Shown here: piece by piece, positions 24,314 through 31,591 of the stretch
How the letters are laid out: each line of letters begins with the position of its first letter
Numbering within the stretch: the first letter of the stretch is position 1
Assembly (NCBI RefSeq): GCF_002188635.1
Contig: NZ_NINX01000008.1
Location: 1-32,883 of the forward strand
Direction of reading: 5' to 3'
DNA length: 32,883 nucleotides
DNA from: Pigmentiphaga sp. NML030171
GTDB lineage: Bacteria > Pseudomonadota > Gammaproteobacteria > Burkholderiales > Burkholderiaceae_B
Made by a program: the position numbers and the translations under genes
Notes under the pieces: model-generated
What the model was told of the DNA's origin: nothing
The model's database searches: none
What the model saw: only the letters and a program-made list of their open reading frames with translations

Positions 24314-25273
24314 ATGAAAAACTTCGTTCCCCACCTGGCCGCTGCACTGCTGCCCATGGCCGGACTGTCGGCTCACGCCGCCGGCTACCCCGACAAACCG
24401 GTGACCATCGTGGTGCCGTTCGCACCCGGAGGTTCATCCGACAGCGCCACGCGCACCCTGGCCGAACAACTGAGCCAGAAGTGGAAAAAGCCCGTGGTGG
24501 TCGAGAACAAGCCGGGCGCCTACGGCAGCATCGGTGCCGGCCATGCGGCTCGTGCAGCCGCCGACGGCTATACCATCCTGCTGGCCTCGGTATCGGTCGG
24601 CACCATCAACCTGTTCCTCAAGAACCCGGGCTTCGATCCCGTGAAGGACCTCACGCCGGTCACGCTGGTGGCCCGCGGAGACTACGTACTCGCGGTCAAC
24701 AAGATGCTGCCGGTGAACAACATGAAGGAACTGGCCGAGTATGCCCGGGCCCACCCCGACAAAGTCAACCACGGTGCCTTCGGCAGCGGCTCCATGCTGG
24801 CCTTCGAACAGTTCTCGGAGTCCATGAACTTCAAGGCGCAAAACGTCAACTATCGCGGCGAGGCGATGTCGCTCAACGCCTTGATGGCAGGCGATGTCCA
24901 GGTCATGCTTGCGACGCTGAGCGCCGCACGCCCATTCATCGAGGCCGGCCGGGTCCGTCCGCTGGCCATCCTGGCACGCGAGCGCTCGCCCATCGCCCCG
25001 GGCGTGCCCTCGGCGGACGAAAGCGGAGGTCGAGGCTTCTACGTCGACTTCTGGTTCGGTTTCATGGTACCCAACGGCACGCCCGACGCCGTCAGGAAGC
25101 AGATTGCCGCCGACACCGCGGACATCCTGAAGAAGGACAACGTCCGGAAGAAGCTGTACTCGCTCGGCCTCGTCGCCACCTCGTCCACCCCCGACGAGTT
25201 CGGCAAACTGATCCAGTTCGAATCGACCCGCTGGATAGAGACTGCCCGGCGCACCGGCCTGCAGGCGGAATGA
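24314..25273 (+). CDS. Bug-family (TctC-like) periplasmic solute receptor
   Basis: The 319-residue protein has a signal peptide cut after SAHA and then the usual Bug landmarks: YPDKPVTIVVPFAPGGSSD, KKPVVVENKPGAYGSIGAG, FDPVKDLTPVTLVARGDYVL, VNYRG and a TPDEF-x-x-x-x-FE-x-x-RW end. Bug receptors catch small acids in the periplasm, either for tripartite TctAB carriers or for sensing. No tctAB genes are here. In the Comamonas terephthalate cluster a Bug protein (TphC) is coded with the oxygenase, so this one probably binds the substrate of the neighbouring oxygenase. It has a strong AGGAG site and lies 48 bases after the beta gene. Confidence 0.92.
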   Translation: MKNFVPHLAAALLPMAGLSAHAAGYPDKPVTIVVPFAPGGSSDSATRTLAEQLSQKWKKPVVVENKPGAYGSIGAGHAARAAADGYTILLASVSVGTINLFLKNPGFDPVKDLTPVTLVARGDYVLAVNKMLPVNNMKELAEYARAHPDKVNHGAFGSGSMLAFEQFSESMNFKAQNVNYRGEAMSLNALMAGDVQVMLATLSAARPFIEAGRVRPLAILARERSPIAPGVPSADESGGRGFYVDFWFGFMVPNGTPDAVRKQIAADTADILKKDNVRKKLYSLGLVATSSTPDEFGKLIQFESTRWIETARRTGLQAE

Positions 25274-25289
25274 ACGGCAGGAGCGAGCA

Positions 25290-26321
25290 ATGCTGTCTTT
25301 GAATAAGATACAGCCAGGCCTGAACGGGCTGGCAGTGCTGGACCGGGACGTACGCGCGCCGGATGCAGGCGAGATGCTGGTCAAGGTGCACGCAGCGGGC
25401 GTCTGCGGCACGGACATGCAGCTCTATGGTGGCGCCGGCGCATTCGCCCAGCGGCTGAAATTTCCCACCGTCCTTGGCCACGAGATGTGCGGAACGGTGG
25501 TCGAGACCGGCGCCGGTGTCGTCCACGTCAAGGTGGGTGACCTGGTCAGCCTGGAAAGCCACATTCCCTGCTGGACCTGCCGCGCCTGCCGCACCGGCCG
25601 CGCCCATGTCTGCCCCCACACGCGCTATCCCGGCATCGACATCGATGGCACCTTCGCCGAGTACGTCACGGTGCCGGCCGCGATTGCATGGGTCAACCCG
25701 CCAGACGTATCCCGCGAAAAGGCCGCGCTGTTGGAACCTCTGGGCATCGCCGTCCATGCCACGCTGGAGGGTGGCGGAGTTTCTGGCCGCGCAGTGGCGG
25801 TAAACGGCTGCGGCCCCATCGGCCTGATGAACGTCGCGGTCGCACGCTACTTCGGCGCACACACGGTGATTGCGGTCGATCCGAATCCAAAGCGGCGAGA
25901 GGCCGCGCTGCGCATGGGCGCGGACCGTGCCATCGATCCAGCCGCCGAGTCCGCGGCCACGGCCGTACGAGACATGACCCGGAGAGAAGGGGCGGACGTC
26001 GTGATCGAGTACACGGGTCACCCCGATGGTGTGCACAATTGCTTCGCCATGGTGGGCATGCTGGGCGAAGTGCGCTGGTGCGCGACCCCTGGCAGGTCGA
26101 TGGAGTTCGATTTCGGCGCATGGCGCAAGAGTCGCCCCACCATCCGCAACATCCACGGCCGCAGGCTGTGGGAAACGTGGGAGGCCGCCGCGCCGCTCGT
26201 CTACGGAAACCGGATAGACCTGGACCCCGTCATCAGCCATCGAATTCCCCTGGCCGAGGCACCTCGCGCCTTCGAGCTGATCCTGGCGGGCCAGGCGGTC
26301 AAGCCGCTCATCCTGTGCTGA
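25290..26321 (+). CDS. Zinc-dependent alcohol dehydrogenase (MDR family)
   Basis: The 343-residue protein has the catalytic zinc ligands in VCGTDMQLYG and GHEMCGTVVE and the four-cysteine structural zinc loop in CWTCRACRTGRAHVC. The Rossmann fold is visible as AVNGCGPIGLMNVAVARYFG ending in VIAVDPNPKRR. It resembles the threonine / sorbitol dehydrogenase branch and would oxidise an alcohol with NAD(P). In this operon it stands where a dihydrodiol dehydrogenase is expected, but those are normally of the short-chain or PdxA-like families, so the role is open. It starts 16 bases after the Bug gene with AGGAG. Confidence 0.88.
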   Translation: MLSLNKIQPGLNGLAVLDRDVRAPDAGEMLVKVHAAGVCGTDMQLYGGAGAFAQRLKFPTVLGHEMCGTVVETGAGVVHVKVGDLVSLESHIPCWTCRACRTGRAHVCPHTRYPGIDIDGTFAEYVTVPAAIAWVNPPDVSREKAALLEPLGIAVHATLEGGGVSGRAVAVNGCGPIGLMNVAVARYFGAHTVIAVDPNPKRREAALRMGADRAIDPAAESAATAVRDMTRREGADVVIEYTGHPDGVHNCFAMVGMLGEVRWCATPGRSMEFDFGAWRKSRPTIRNIHGRRLWETWEAAAPLVYGNRIDLDPVISHRIPLAEAPRAFELILAGQAVKPLILC

Positions 26322-26427
26322 AAGCAGGCGCTTGCCCTTGACCGCGGGGTCACGCCGGTCGGCCCGGGACCGGACGCCATCTATCGTAAGATCGACGCAT
26401 CGTTCCCCGATCACGAAATCTGCACAG

Positions 26428-27237
26428 ATGGCGCGAAACCTCGACGGCGGCTACCGGCTCTGCCAATCTCTGGTGAAGGGCCTGGACATCCTGGCTGCGC
26501 TCAACCGCAGTTCCGGCGGCTCGGCCTCCATCGCCGAACTGACCCGCACCACCGGCATGCACCGGACCACCATCAAGCGCCTTCTGGAGACGCTGCGCGA
26601 GGCCGGCTATCTGGAATGGGACCCGGCCACGAACCTGTACCGGCTGACATTCCGGGTGCACCAGTTGAGCTATGGGTTTCGTGACAACGTCGCGATCACC
26701 GAAGTCGCCTGGCCCATGATGCGCGCGTTATCCAGAGCCATCGTCTGGCCCTGCTCCATCGTGTCGCTGGAAGGCGATGAGATGATCGTTCGGGCATCCA
26801 CGCGCTCATACAGCCCTCTGTCCTTTCATCCCGGCATGCCCGGCCGCCGGCTACCCATCCTGACCACCGCTGCCGGCCGCGCCTACCTGGCTTACGCACA
26901 GCTGGAAGAACTGGCAGCCATCCTGGACCTGCTGCAGGGCCGGACCGACGACTACGCCAGGCTGGCGGCCGACGACCGTTTCGTCCAGACGCTGATCGCC
27001 CAGACCCGTGAGCGCGGCTATGCCTTGAACCAGGGCGAATGGACGGACGAGCCGAAATTCGGCGGCGTCGCGGTGCCACTGCGCTTCCAGGATCGGGCCG
27101 TGTCCTCGCTGAACGTGATCTTCCTGTCGCGGGGAGTGAAGGACGACGCGGCGCGACGCAAGATCGTGGACCATCTGTTCGAAGCGCAAAGGGAAATCGA
27201 GGAACGATTCGCGGCGCATAGGCAGCAGATGGGCTAG
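26428..27237 (+). CDS. mhpR: IclR family regulator, MhpR-like
   Basis: The 269-residue protein has an N-terminal winged helix (LVKGLDILAALNRSSG, SIAELTRTTGMHRTTIKRLL, GYLEWDPATNLYRLTFRV) and a C-terminal effector domain with GRRLPILTTAAGRAYLA and GYALNQGEW. The YRLCQSLVKGLDIL opening and length are close to E. coli MhpR (277), an activator responding to 3-hydroxyphenylpropionate. The neighbouring mhpBC genes and the GTGCAC palindrome at 22403 support this. The ATG at 26428 was chosen because homology begins there; no strong ribosome binding site is seen, and the frame is open from 26332. It is last in the rightward cluster. Confidence 0.82.
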   Translation: MARNLDGGYRLCQSLVKGLDILAALNRSSGGSASIAELTRTTGMHRTTIKRLLETLREAGYLEWDPATNLYRLTFRVHQLSYGFRDNVAITEVAWPMMRALSRAIVWPCSIVSLEGDEMIVRASTRSYSPLSFHPGMPGRRLPILTTAAGRAYLAYAQLEELAAILDLLQGRTDDYARLAADDRFVQTLIAQTRERGYALNQGEWTDEPKFGGVAVPLRFQDRAVSSLNVIFLSRGVKDDAARRKIVDHLFEAQREIEERFAAHRQQMG

Positions 27238-27258
27238 GCGGCGAAATTTTCCGCCGAA

Positions 27259-27288
27259 GGGAATATTGGACGGCCCGCCCCCGTATAC
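27259..27288 (+). promoter_or_regulatory. Candidate ECF-sigma promoter
   Basis: GGGAATATT (27259-27267) and CGTATACC (27282-27289) are spaced so that GGAATA and CGTATA are 16 bases apart. This GGAAT...CGT layout is typical of promoters read by ECF sigma factors. It lies about 40 bases before the secreted-protein gene that heads an operon with its own ECF sigma gene, so autoregulation is likely. Confidence 0.5.
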
Positions 27289-27326
27289 CGTTCAAGCACC
27301 CTTCATCAACCACCAAGGAGCATCCC

Positions 27327-27713
27327 ATGGTAGCCAGGAAAACATCGCTTCTGCCCTCCCTGCTGCTGGCGACGGCGGCCCTGTTCGGCGCGTCGGCCGC
27401 GCAGGCGGCCCCCGCCCAGGCAAAGGACGGCGTGCTGGCCGGCGGCAACGGCATGACGCTCTACGTGTTCGACAAAGACGTCGCCGGCAGCGGCAAGAGC
27501 GTGTGCAACGGCCCGTGCGCGACCAACTGGCCACCGCTGATGGCCACGGCCTCGGACAAGGCCGAGGGCGACTACACGGTCATCACGCGCGACGACGGCA
27601 AGGCCCAGTGGGCGTACAAGGGCAAGCCGCTGTACTTCTGGGTCAAGGACCAGAAGCCGGGCGACAAGACCGGCGACGGCGTCAACAACGTCTGGCACGT
27701 CGCCAAGCCCTGA
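27327..27713 (+). CDS. Secreted COG4315 (lipoprotein_15 repeat) protein
   Basis: The 128-residue protein has a signal peptide cleaved after AQA (about residue 27) and then two copies of a short repeat. The repeats have GGNGMTLYVFDKD, CNGPCATNWPPL and KGKPLYFWVKDQKPGDKTGDG, ending NVWHVAKP. This is the secreted repeat family of unknown function often coded with ECF sigma factors. The two Cys in CNGPC could form a disulphide or bind a ligand. It has an AAGGAG site 7 bases upstream. It lies 12 bases before the ECF sigma gene and is probably its target. Confidence 0.88.
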   Translation: MVARKTSLLPSLLLATAALFGASAAQAAPAQAKDGVLAGGNGMTLYVFDKDVAGSGKSVCNGPCATNWPPLMATASDKAEGDYTVITRDDGKAQWAYKGKPLYFWVKDQKPGDKTGDGVNNVWHVAKP

Positions 27714-27725
27714 CCTGACCGGCCC

Positions 27726-28229
27726 ATGGACAGCCGCGCGGTGACCGCCCTGCTTCCGCGTCTGCGGCGCTATGCCCGCGCGCTGGCGGGCGATCGCGCG
27801 GCGGCCGACGATCTCGTGCAGGACACCCTGGAACGCGCGTGGGCGCGCCTGCACACGTGGCACATCGGGCGCGACCTGGGCGCGTGGCTGCTGTCCATCA
27901 TGCACAACCTGCGCGTGGACCAGTTGCGGGGACAGCGGTTGAACACCGTGCCGTGGAACGAAGCCCTGGACGACATGCCGTCGCGGCCCACGCAGGCGGA
28001 CGGCATCGAGCTCGAGGACCTGGAGCATGCGCTGGCGCAGTTGCCGGAGGAACAGCGGGCGGTCCTGCTGCTGGTCGCGCTGGAAGGCATGCGCTACACG
28101 GAGGTCGCGGACACTCTGGGCATCCCGCTGGGGACCGTCATGTCCCGGCTGTCGCGGGGGCGGGAGCGCCTGCGGCAGATCCTGGACGGACAGCCGCCCG
28201 CGGCCGGAACACTGCGGATGATCAAGTGA
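27726..28229 (+). CDS. ECF (group 4) sigma factor
   Basis: The 167-residue protein has region 2 (LRRYARALAGDRAAADDLVQ, then DTLERAWARLHTW) for -10 recognition and region 4 (LPEEQRAVLLLVALEGMRYT, EVADTLGIPLGTVMSRLSRG) for -35 recognition. It is short, lacks other domains, and fits the ECF family. It is coded between the secreted COG4315 gene and the anti-sigma gene with only 12 and 4 bases of gap. The ribosome binding site is weak, so translation is probably coupled to the gene before it. Confidence 0.92.
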   Translation: MDSRAVTALLPRLRRYARALAGDRAAADDLVQDTLERAWARLHTWHIGRDLGAWLLSIMHNLRVDQLRGQRLNTVPWNEALDDMPSRPTQADGIELEDLEHALAQLPEEQRAVLLLVALEGMRYTEVADTLGIPLGTVMSRLSRGRERLRQILDGQPPAAGTLRMIK

Positions 28230-28233
28230 AACC

Positions 28234-29013
28234 ATGATGCCCATCACCGAAGCCGATCTGCATGCCTACGTCGACGGCGAGCTGTCGCCCGCGCGGCGGG
28301 CCGACGTGGGGGCCCATCTGGCCGCCCATCCGGACGCCGCCGTGCGCGTGCGGGCCTGGCAGGAACAGAAGCGCGCGCTGCAACGGCTGTTCGAGCCGGT
28401 ACTGGACGAACCGATCCCGCCCGCGCTGGAAGCCGCGGCGGTCCCGCCAGGCGCCCGGCGCAGTCGCCCGCCGTGGCCCGCCCTGCGCATTGCCGCCGGC
28501 CTCATGCTGGCCCTGCTGGGCGGCATGGCGGGCTGGTGGGGACACGGCCGCTACCAGGCCTCGGCCCTGGCCGACGCGCGGCCGTCGTTGCCCCAGCAGG
28601 CCGCCATCGCCCACGCAGTCTATAGTCCGGACGTGCGCCGGCCGGTCGAGATCGGCGCGGACCAGGAAGCCCAGCTCGTCACCTGGCTGTCGCGGCGGTT
28701 GGGCCGGGACGTGCGGGCGCCCAAGCTGGGCGGCCTGGGCTTTGAACTGGTCGGCGGCCGCCTGCTGCCCGGCAGCGAAGGCCCCGTGGCCCAGTTCATG
28801 TACCAGGACGCCGGCGGGCAGCGCCTGACCCTGTACGTCAGCACCGAGCGCGACGGCAATCCGGACACGGCCTTCCGCTTCGCGCGCGAGGGCGGCATCA
28901 ATGTCTTCTACTGGATAGACGGGCCCTTCGGCTATGCGCTGTCGGCGGGGGTTTCCAAGGACGAGCTGGCGCGGGTGGCGTCGGCCGTGTACGACCAGTT
29001 GGATAAGCGGTAG
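28234..29013 (+). CDS. Transmembrane anti-sigma factor
   Basis: The 259-residue protein starts with an anti-sigma N-terminal helix (ITEADLHAYVDGELSPARRA, then DVGAHLAAHPDA). It has one membrane segment (about 88-105, IAAGLMLALLGGMAGWW) and a periplasmic domain of about 150 residues with a YVSTERDGNPDTAFRFAREG motif. It should hold the co-encoded sigma factor at the inner membrane. The usual zinc motif HxxxCxxC is absent, with H-L-x-x-H-P instead, as in many RsiW/RskA-type proteins without zinc. The family is commonly called anti-sigma factor RsiW-like or DUF in annotation. Confidence 0.85.
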   Translation: MMPITEADLHAYVDGELSPARRADVGAHLAAHPDAAVRVRAWQEQKRALQRLFEPVLDEPIPPALEAAAVPPGARRSRPPWPALRIAAGLMLALLGGMAGWWGHGRYQASALADARPSLPQQAAIAHAVYSPDVRRPVEIGADQEAQLVTWLSRRLGRDVRAPKLGGLGFELVGGRLLPGSEGPVAQFMYQDAGGQRLTLYVSTERDGNPDTAFRFAREGGINVFYWIDGPFGYALSAGVSKDELARVASAVYDQLDKR

Positions 29014-29060
29014 GTATCGCGGGCTGTTGCCAGGGCATGCCGATTCAAGCATCCCTACTT

Positions 29061-29089
29061 TTGATTTGTACGGCAATTTGCCGTATGAT
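29061..29089 (+). promoter_or_regulatory. Promoter with embedded operator of the toxin-antitoxin operon
   Basis: TTGATT (29061-29066) and TATGAT (29084-29089) are 17 bases apart; the -10 matches the consensus at 5 of 6 positions. Between them lies a perfect 17-bp palindrome, TACGGCAATTTGCCGTA (29069-29085), filling the spacer. A repressor bound there would block RNA polymerase. TacA-type antitoxins repress their own operons in this way. Confidence 0.75.
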
Positions 29090-29109
29090 CGAAATAGGAG
29101 GACAGCACC

Positions 29110-29391
29110 ATGTCTACAGCCGTTTCCACCGCTCGTCTCGAAGCTCGAATCAGTACCGACCTGCATTCGATGCTCAAACGCGCCGCCGAACTCCAGGGCA
29201 GGACCATGACTGATTTCATCGTTGCCGCGGTTCAGGATGCCGCTCAGCGGGCTATCGAACAGGCCGAGGTCATTCGTTTGTCGCTGGCCGACCAAGAGTG
29301 TTTTGCTCAGGCTTTGATGGAGCCCCCGCCCCCCACCCCGGCCTTGAAGCGCGCAATGGCTCGTCGCCGCAAACTCTTGCGTGCTGAATGA
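29110..29391 (+). CDS. tacA: TacA-type antitoxin (DUF1778, ribbon-helix-helix)
   Basis: The 93-residue protein has an N-terminal ribbon-helix-helix (ARLEARISTDLHSMLKRAAE, LQGRTMTDFIVAAV) that dimerises and binds the palindrome upstream. Its C-terminal tail (LSLADQECFAQALMEPPPPT, then a basic end) is the part that wraps the toxin. This is the standard DUF1778 layout; the LxxxDQExFxxAL motif is characteristic. A strong AGGAGG lies 9 bases before the ATG. The stop overlaps the toxin start (ATGA). Confidence 0.92.
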   Translation: MSTAVSTARLEARISTDLHSMLKRAAELQGRTMTDFIVAAVQDAAQRAIEQAEVIRLSLADQECFAQALMEPPPPTPALKRAMARRRKLLRAE

Positions 29392-29891
29392 GGAATGCGC
29401 CTTTCCTGGTCGGATCCCTCGATGCGACTCATGACCGTACAGCATTCAATTGCGATTCGGAGCCTCTGAATCGCTACCTGCGAGAACAAGTGTCGCAGGA
29501 TGTCCGCCGCCGAGTGGCGGCCTGTTTCGTGGCCATGGCCGATGGGCAGCGCATCGCGGGCTACTACACATTGGCCTCGGCCAGTCTGCTGCTGACGGAT
29601 CTGCCAGCTAGTGTCGGCAAGAAACTGCCCCGCTATCCGACCGTACCCGCCGTTCGCATGGGACGCCTGGCCGTGGATCAGACATTCAAGGGCCAGGGCC
29701 TAGGCGGCGCGCTGCTAGCCGATGCGCTTGACCGGGCCGCCCGTTCGGAAGTCGCCGCCTACGCGCTGATGGTGGACGCCAAGGACGAGGCAGCGGCGGC
29801 TTTCTACCGATACCATGGATTCATCGCTTTGCCGGACTCGCCGCGCACACTCTTCCTGCCACTGGCTACCGTACGTACGTCCCGAAGCTGA
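29388..29891 (+). CDS. tacT: TacT-type GNAT toxin
   Basis: The 167-residue protein has the GNAT toxin layout: FNCDSEPLNRYLREQ near the start, GYYTLASAS, the acetyl-CoA loop RMGRLAVDQTFKGQGLGGAL, and YALMVDAKDEAAAAFYRYHG with the Tyr of the active site. These toxins acetylate aminoacyl-tRNA and stop translation. It overlaps the antitoxin by 4 bases. Its stop lies 4 bases from the stop of the oppositely directed permease gene. All family landmarks are intact, so the pair is probably active. Confidence 0.92.
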   Translation: MRNAPFLVGSLDATHDRTAFNCDSEPLNRYLREQVSQDVRRRVAACFVAMADGQRIAGYYTLASASLLLTDLPASVGKKLPRYPTVPAVRMGRLAVDQTFKGQGLGGALLADALDRAARSEVAAYALMVDAKDEAAAAFYRYHGFIALPDSPRTLFLPLATVRTSRS

Positions 29892-29895
29892 TCCG

Positions 29896-30762
29896 TCAGT
29901 GTCCGCCATTCTCCAGATCGTTCTGGCCACGCGTCGCCCACGTCGTGGTGCGCTTTTCGATGGCGGCCGCGATGGTGTACATCGCGATGCCCATGACACT
30001 GGTCACGATCAACCCGGCAAATACCAGCGGCACGTCGAAACTGGCGGAAGCCGCCATCATCAAATGGCCGATCCCATGCTCGGAGGACACCGTTTCCGCG
30101 GTGATGCTGCCGACGAAGGCCACGGTGATCGCGATCTTGAGCGAGGCGAAGAAATACGGCATGGCACGCGGCAGCCCGACCTTGCGCACGATGTCCAGCG
30201 GGCGCGCGCCCAACGCGCGCAACACGTCGCGCTGCTCCGGCTCGATGGTGGCGATGCCGGTTGCGACGTTGACCACGATGGGAAAGAAGCTGATGGCAAA
30301 TGCGGTGATGATGGCGGGTACGGTATTGACGCCGAACCACAGTACCAGCACCGGCACCAGCGCGACCTTGGGAATGCTGTTGAACGCCACGAGCAGAGGA
30401 TAGAGCCCGCGGTAGACCAGCGTGGACGCCCCGATGGCGACTCCGGTGACGATGCCGAGCACGACGGCGAAAGCGAACCCTATTGTCGTGGACACCAGGG
30501 TGTGTCCGGCGTCGACCAGCAGCGGCTCCCACCACTTGATCATGCCCTGGGCGATGGCCGAGGGCGGCGGCAATACGAAATCCGCGATGCCAAGGCCGCG
30601 AACCGCAGCTTCCCAAACCAGGAAGAACCCCAGGATGACCAGCCATGGCAGCACACGCTCCAGGCGGCGCCGGCGTTTCAGCGCAGCCGCGCGCGCGGCG
30701 GCCCGGCTGCTGCGCGTGGCTCGACGCACCTCGTTGATAGGCAAGGCATTGTCACGCTGCAT
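29896..30762 (-). CDS. ABC transporter permease, NitT/TauT (SsuC-like) family
   Basis: The 288-residue protein has about six membrane segments and the permease EAA-type loop (EPEQRDVLRALGARPLDIVRKVGLPRAMPYF), typical of importers for sulfonates, nitrate, taurine or thiamine precursors. The start is the ATG at 30762 with AGAGG 8 bases upstream; it overlaps the end of the ATPase gene by 11 bases. The frame is open to 30837 without support. No binding-protein gene accompanies it here, so the substrate is unknown. Confidence 0.9.
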   Translation of the reverse strand: MQRDNALPINEVRRATRSSRAAARAAALKRRRRLERVLPWLVILGFFLVWEAAVRGLGIADFVLPPPSAIAQGMIKWWEPLLVDAGHTLVSTTIGFAFAVVLGIVTGVAIGASTLVYRGLYPLLVAFNSIPKVALVPVLVLWFGVNTVPAIITAFAISFFPIVVNVATGIATIEPEQRDVLRALGARPLDIVRKVGLPRAMPYFFASLKIAITVAFVGSITAETVSSEHGIGHLMMAASASFDVPLVFAGLIVTSVMGIAMYTIAAAIEKRTTTWATRGQNDLENGGH

Positions 30763-31591
30763 GTTCGACCTCTTCAAGACTGTCTTGCCGGCCACGCGCG
30801 ACTTCGATGGCTTCGCGCAATTCATGGACCAGGGCATTGAATTCAGGCGAGAACGTATCCTCGCGCCTGCGCGGACGGGGGAACGGCACCACGTGCTCGG
30901 CGATCACCCGGCCCGGGCGTGACGACATGACCACCACCCTGTCGGCCAGGTAGACCGCCTCCCGCAGATCGTGCGTAACCAGCATCACCGTAGGGCGCCG
31001 GGCCATCCAGACGTTCTGCAGGACCGACCACAGGTCCTCGCGCGTGAAGATATCCAGGGCGGCGAACGGTTCGTCCAGCATCAACAGCGCCGGCTCGTGG
31101 ATCAGCGCCCGGCACAGCGACGCCCGCTGCTGCATGCCGCCCGACAATTGATGCGGCAGCTTGGCGCCGAACCCGCCCAGCCCGACCAGTTCGAGCAGCT
31201 CCTGCGCCTTGGCCACGTAGTCGGCCTTGTGGGCGCGCAGGCGGCTGCGATGCCCGGTCGCGACTTCGAGCGGCAGCATGACATTGTCGAGAATCGTGCG
31301 CCACGGCAGCAGCGTGGGATTCTGGAACGCCATGCCGACGATCGACAGCGGCTGGTCCACTTCCTTGCCATCGATGATCACACCGCCGTCGGTCGGCAGC
31401 CATAGGCCGCTCATCAATCGCATCAGGGTCGACTTCCCGCATCCCGACGGCCCCACCACCGCGACCAGTTCGCCGCGGTTGACGGTCATGTTCAGATTCT
31501 CGAGTGCAAGCGTGCCGTCGACCCCGCCGTAATGCATGGAGACGTCATACAGTTCGGCAAAGGGACGGCCTTCAGGAGACGGGCTGTTCAT
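30752..31591 (-). CDS. ABC transporter ATPase, NitT/TauT (SsuB/TauB-like) family
   Basis: The 279-residue protein has Walker A (VGPSGCGKST), the Q-loop (AFQNPTLLPWRT), the signature LSGGMQQRASLCRA, Walker B (LLMLDEPFAALD) and the switch HD (VTHDLREAV). The sequence is of the SsuB/TauB type, energising the permease encoded just after it. The start is the ATG at 31591, which overlaps the end of the preceding oxidoreductase gene by 20 bases; a TTG at 31615 would add 8 residues. Confidence 0.92.
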   Translation of the reverse strand: MNSPSPEGRPFAELYDVSMHYGGVDGTLALENLNMTVNRGELVAVVGPSGCGKSTLMRLMSGLWLPTDGGVIIDGKEVDQPLSIVGMAFQNPTLLPWRTILDNVMLPLEVATGHRSRLRAHKADYVAKAQELLELVGLGGFGAKLPHQLSGGMQQRASLCRALIHEPALLMLDEPFAALDIFTREDLWSVLQNVWMARRPTVMLVTHDLREAVYLADRVVVMSSRPGRVIAEHVVPFPRPRRREDTFSPEFNALVHELREAIEVARGRQDSLEEVEHAA

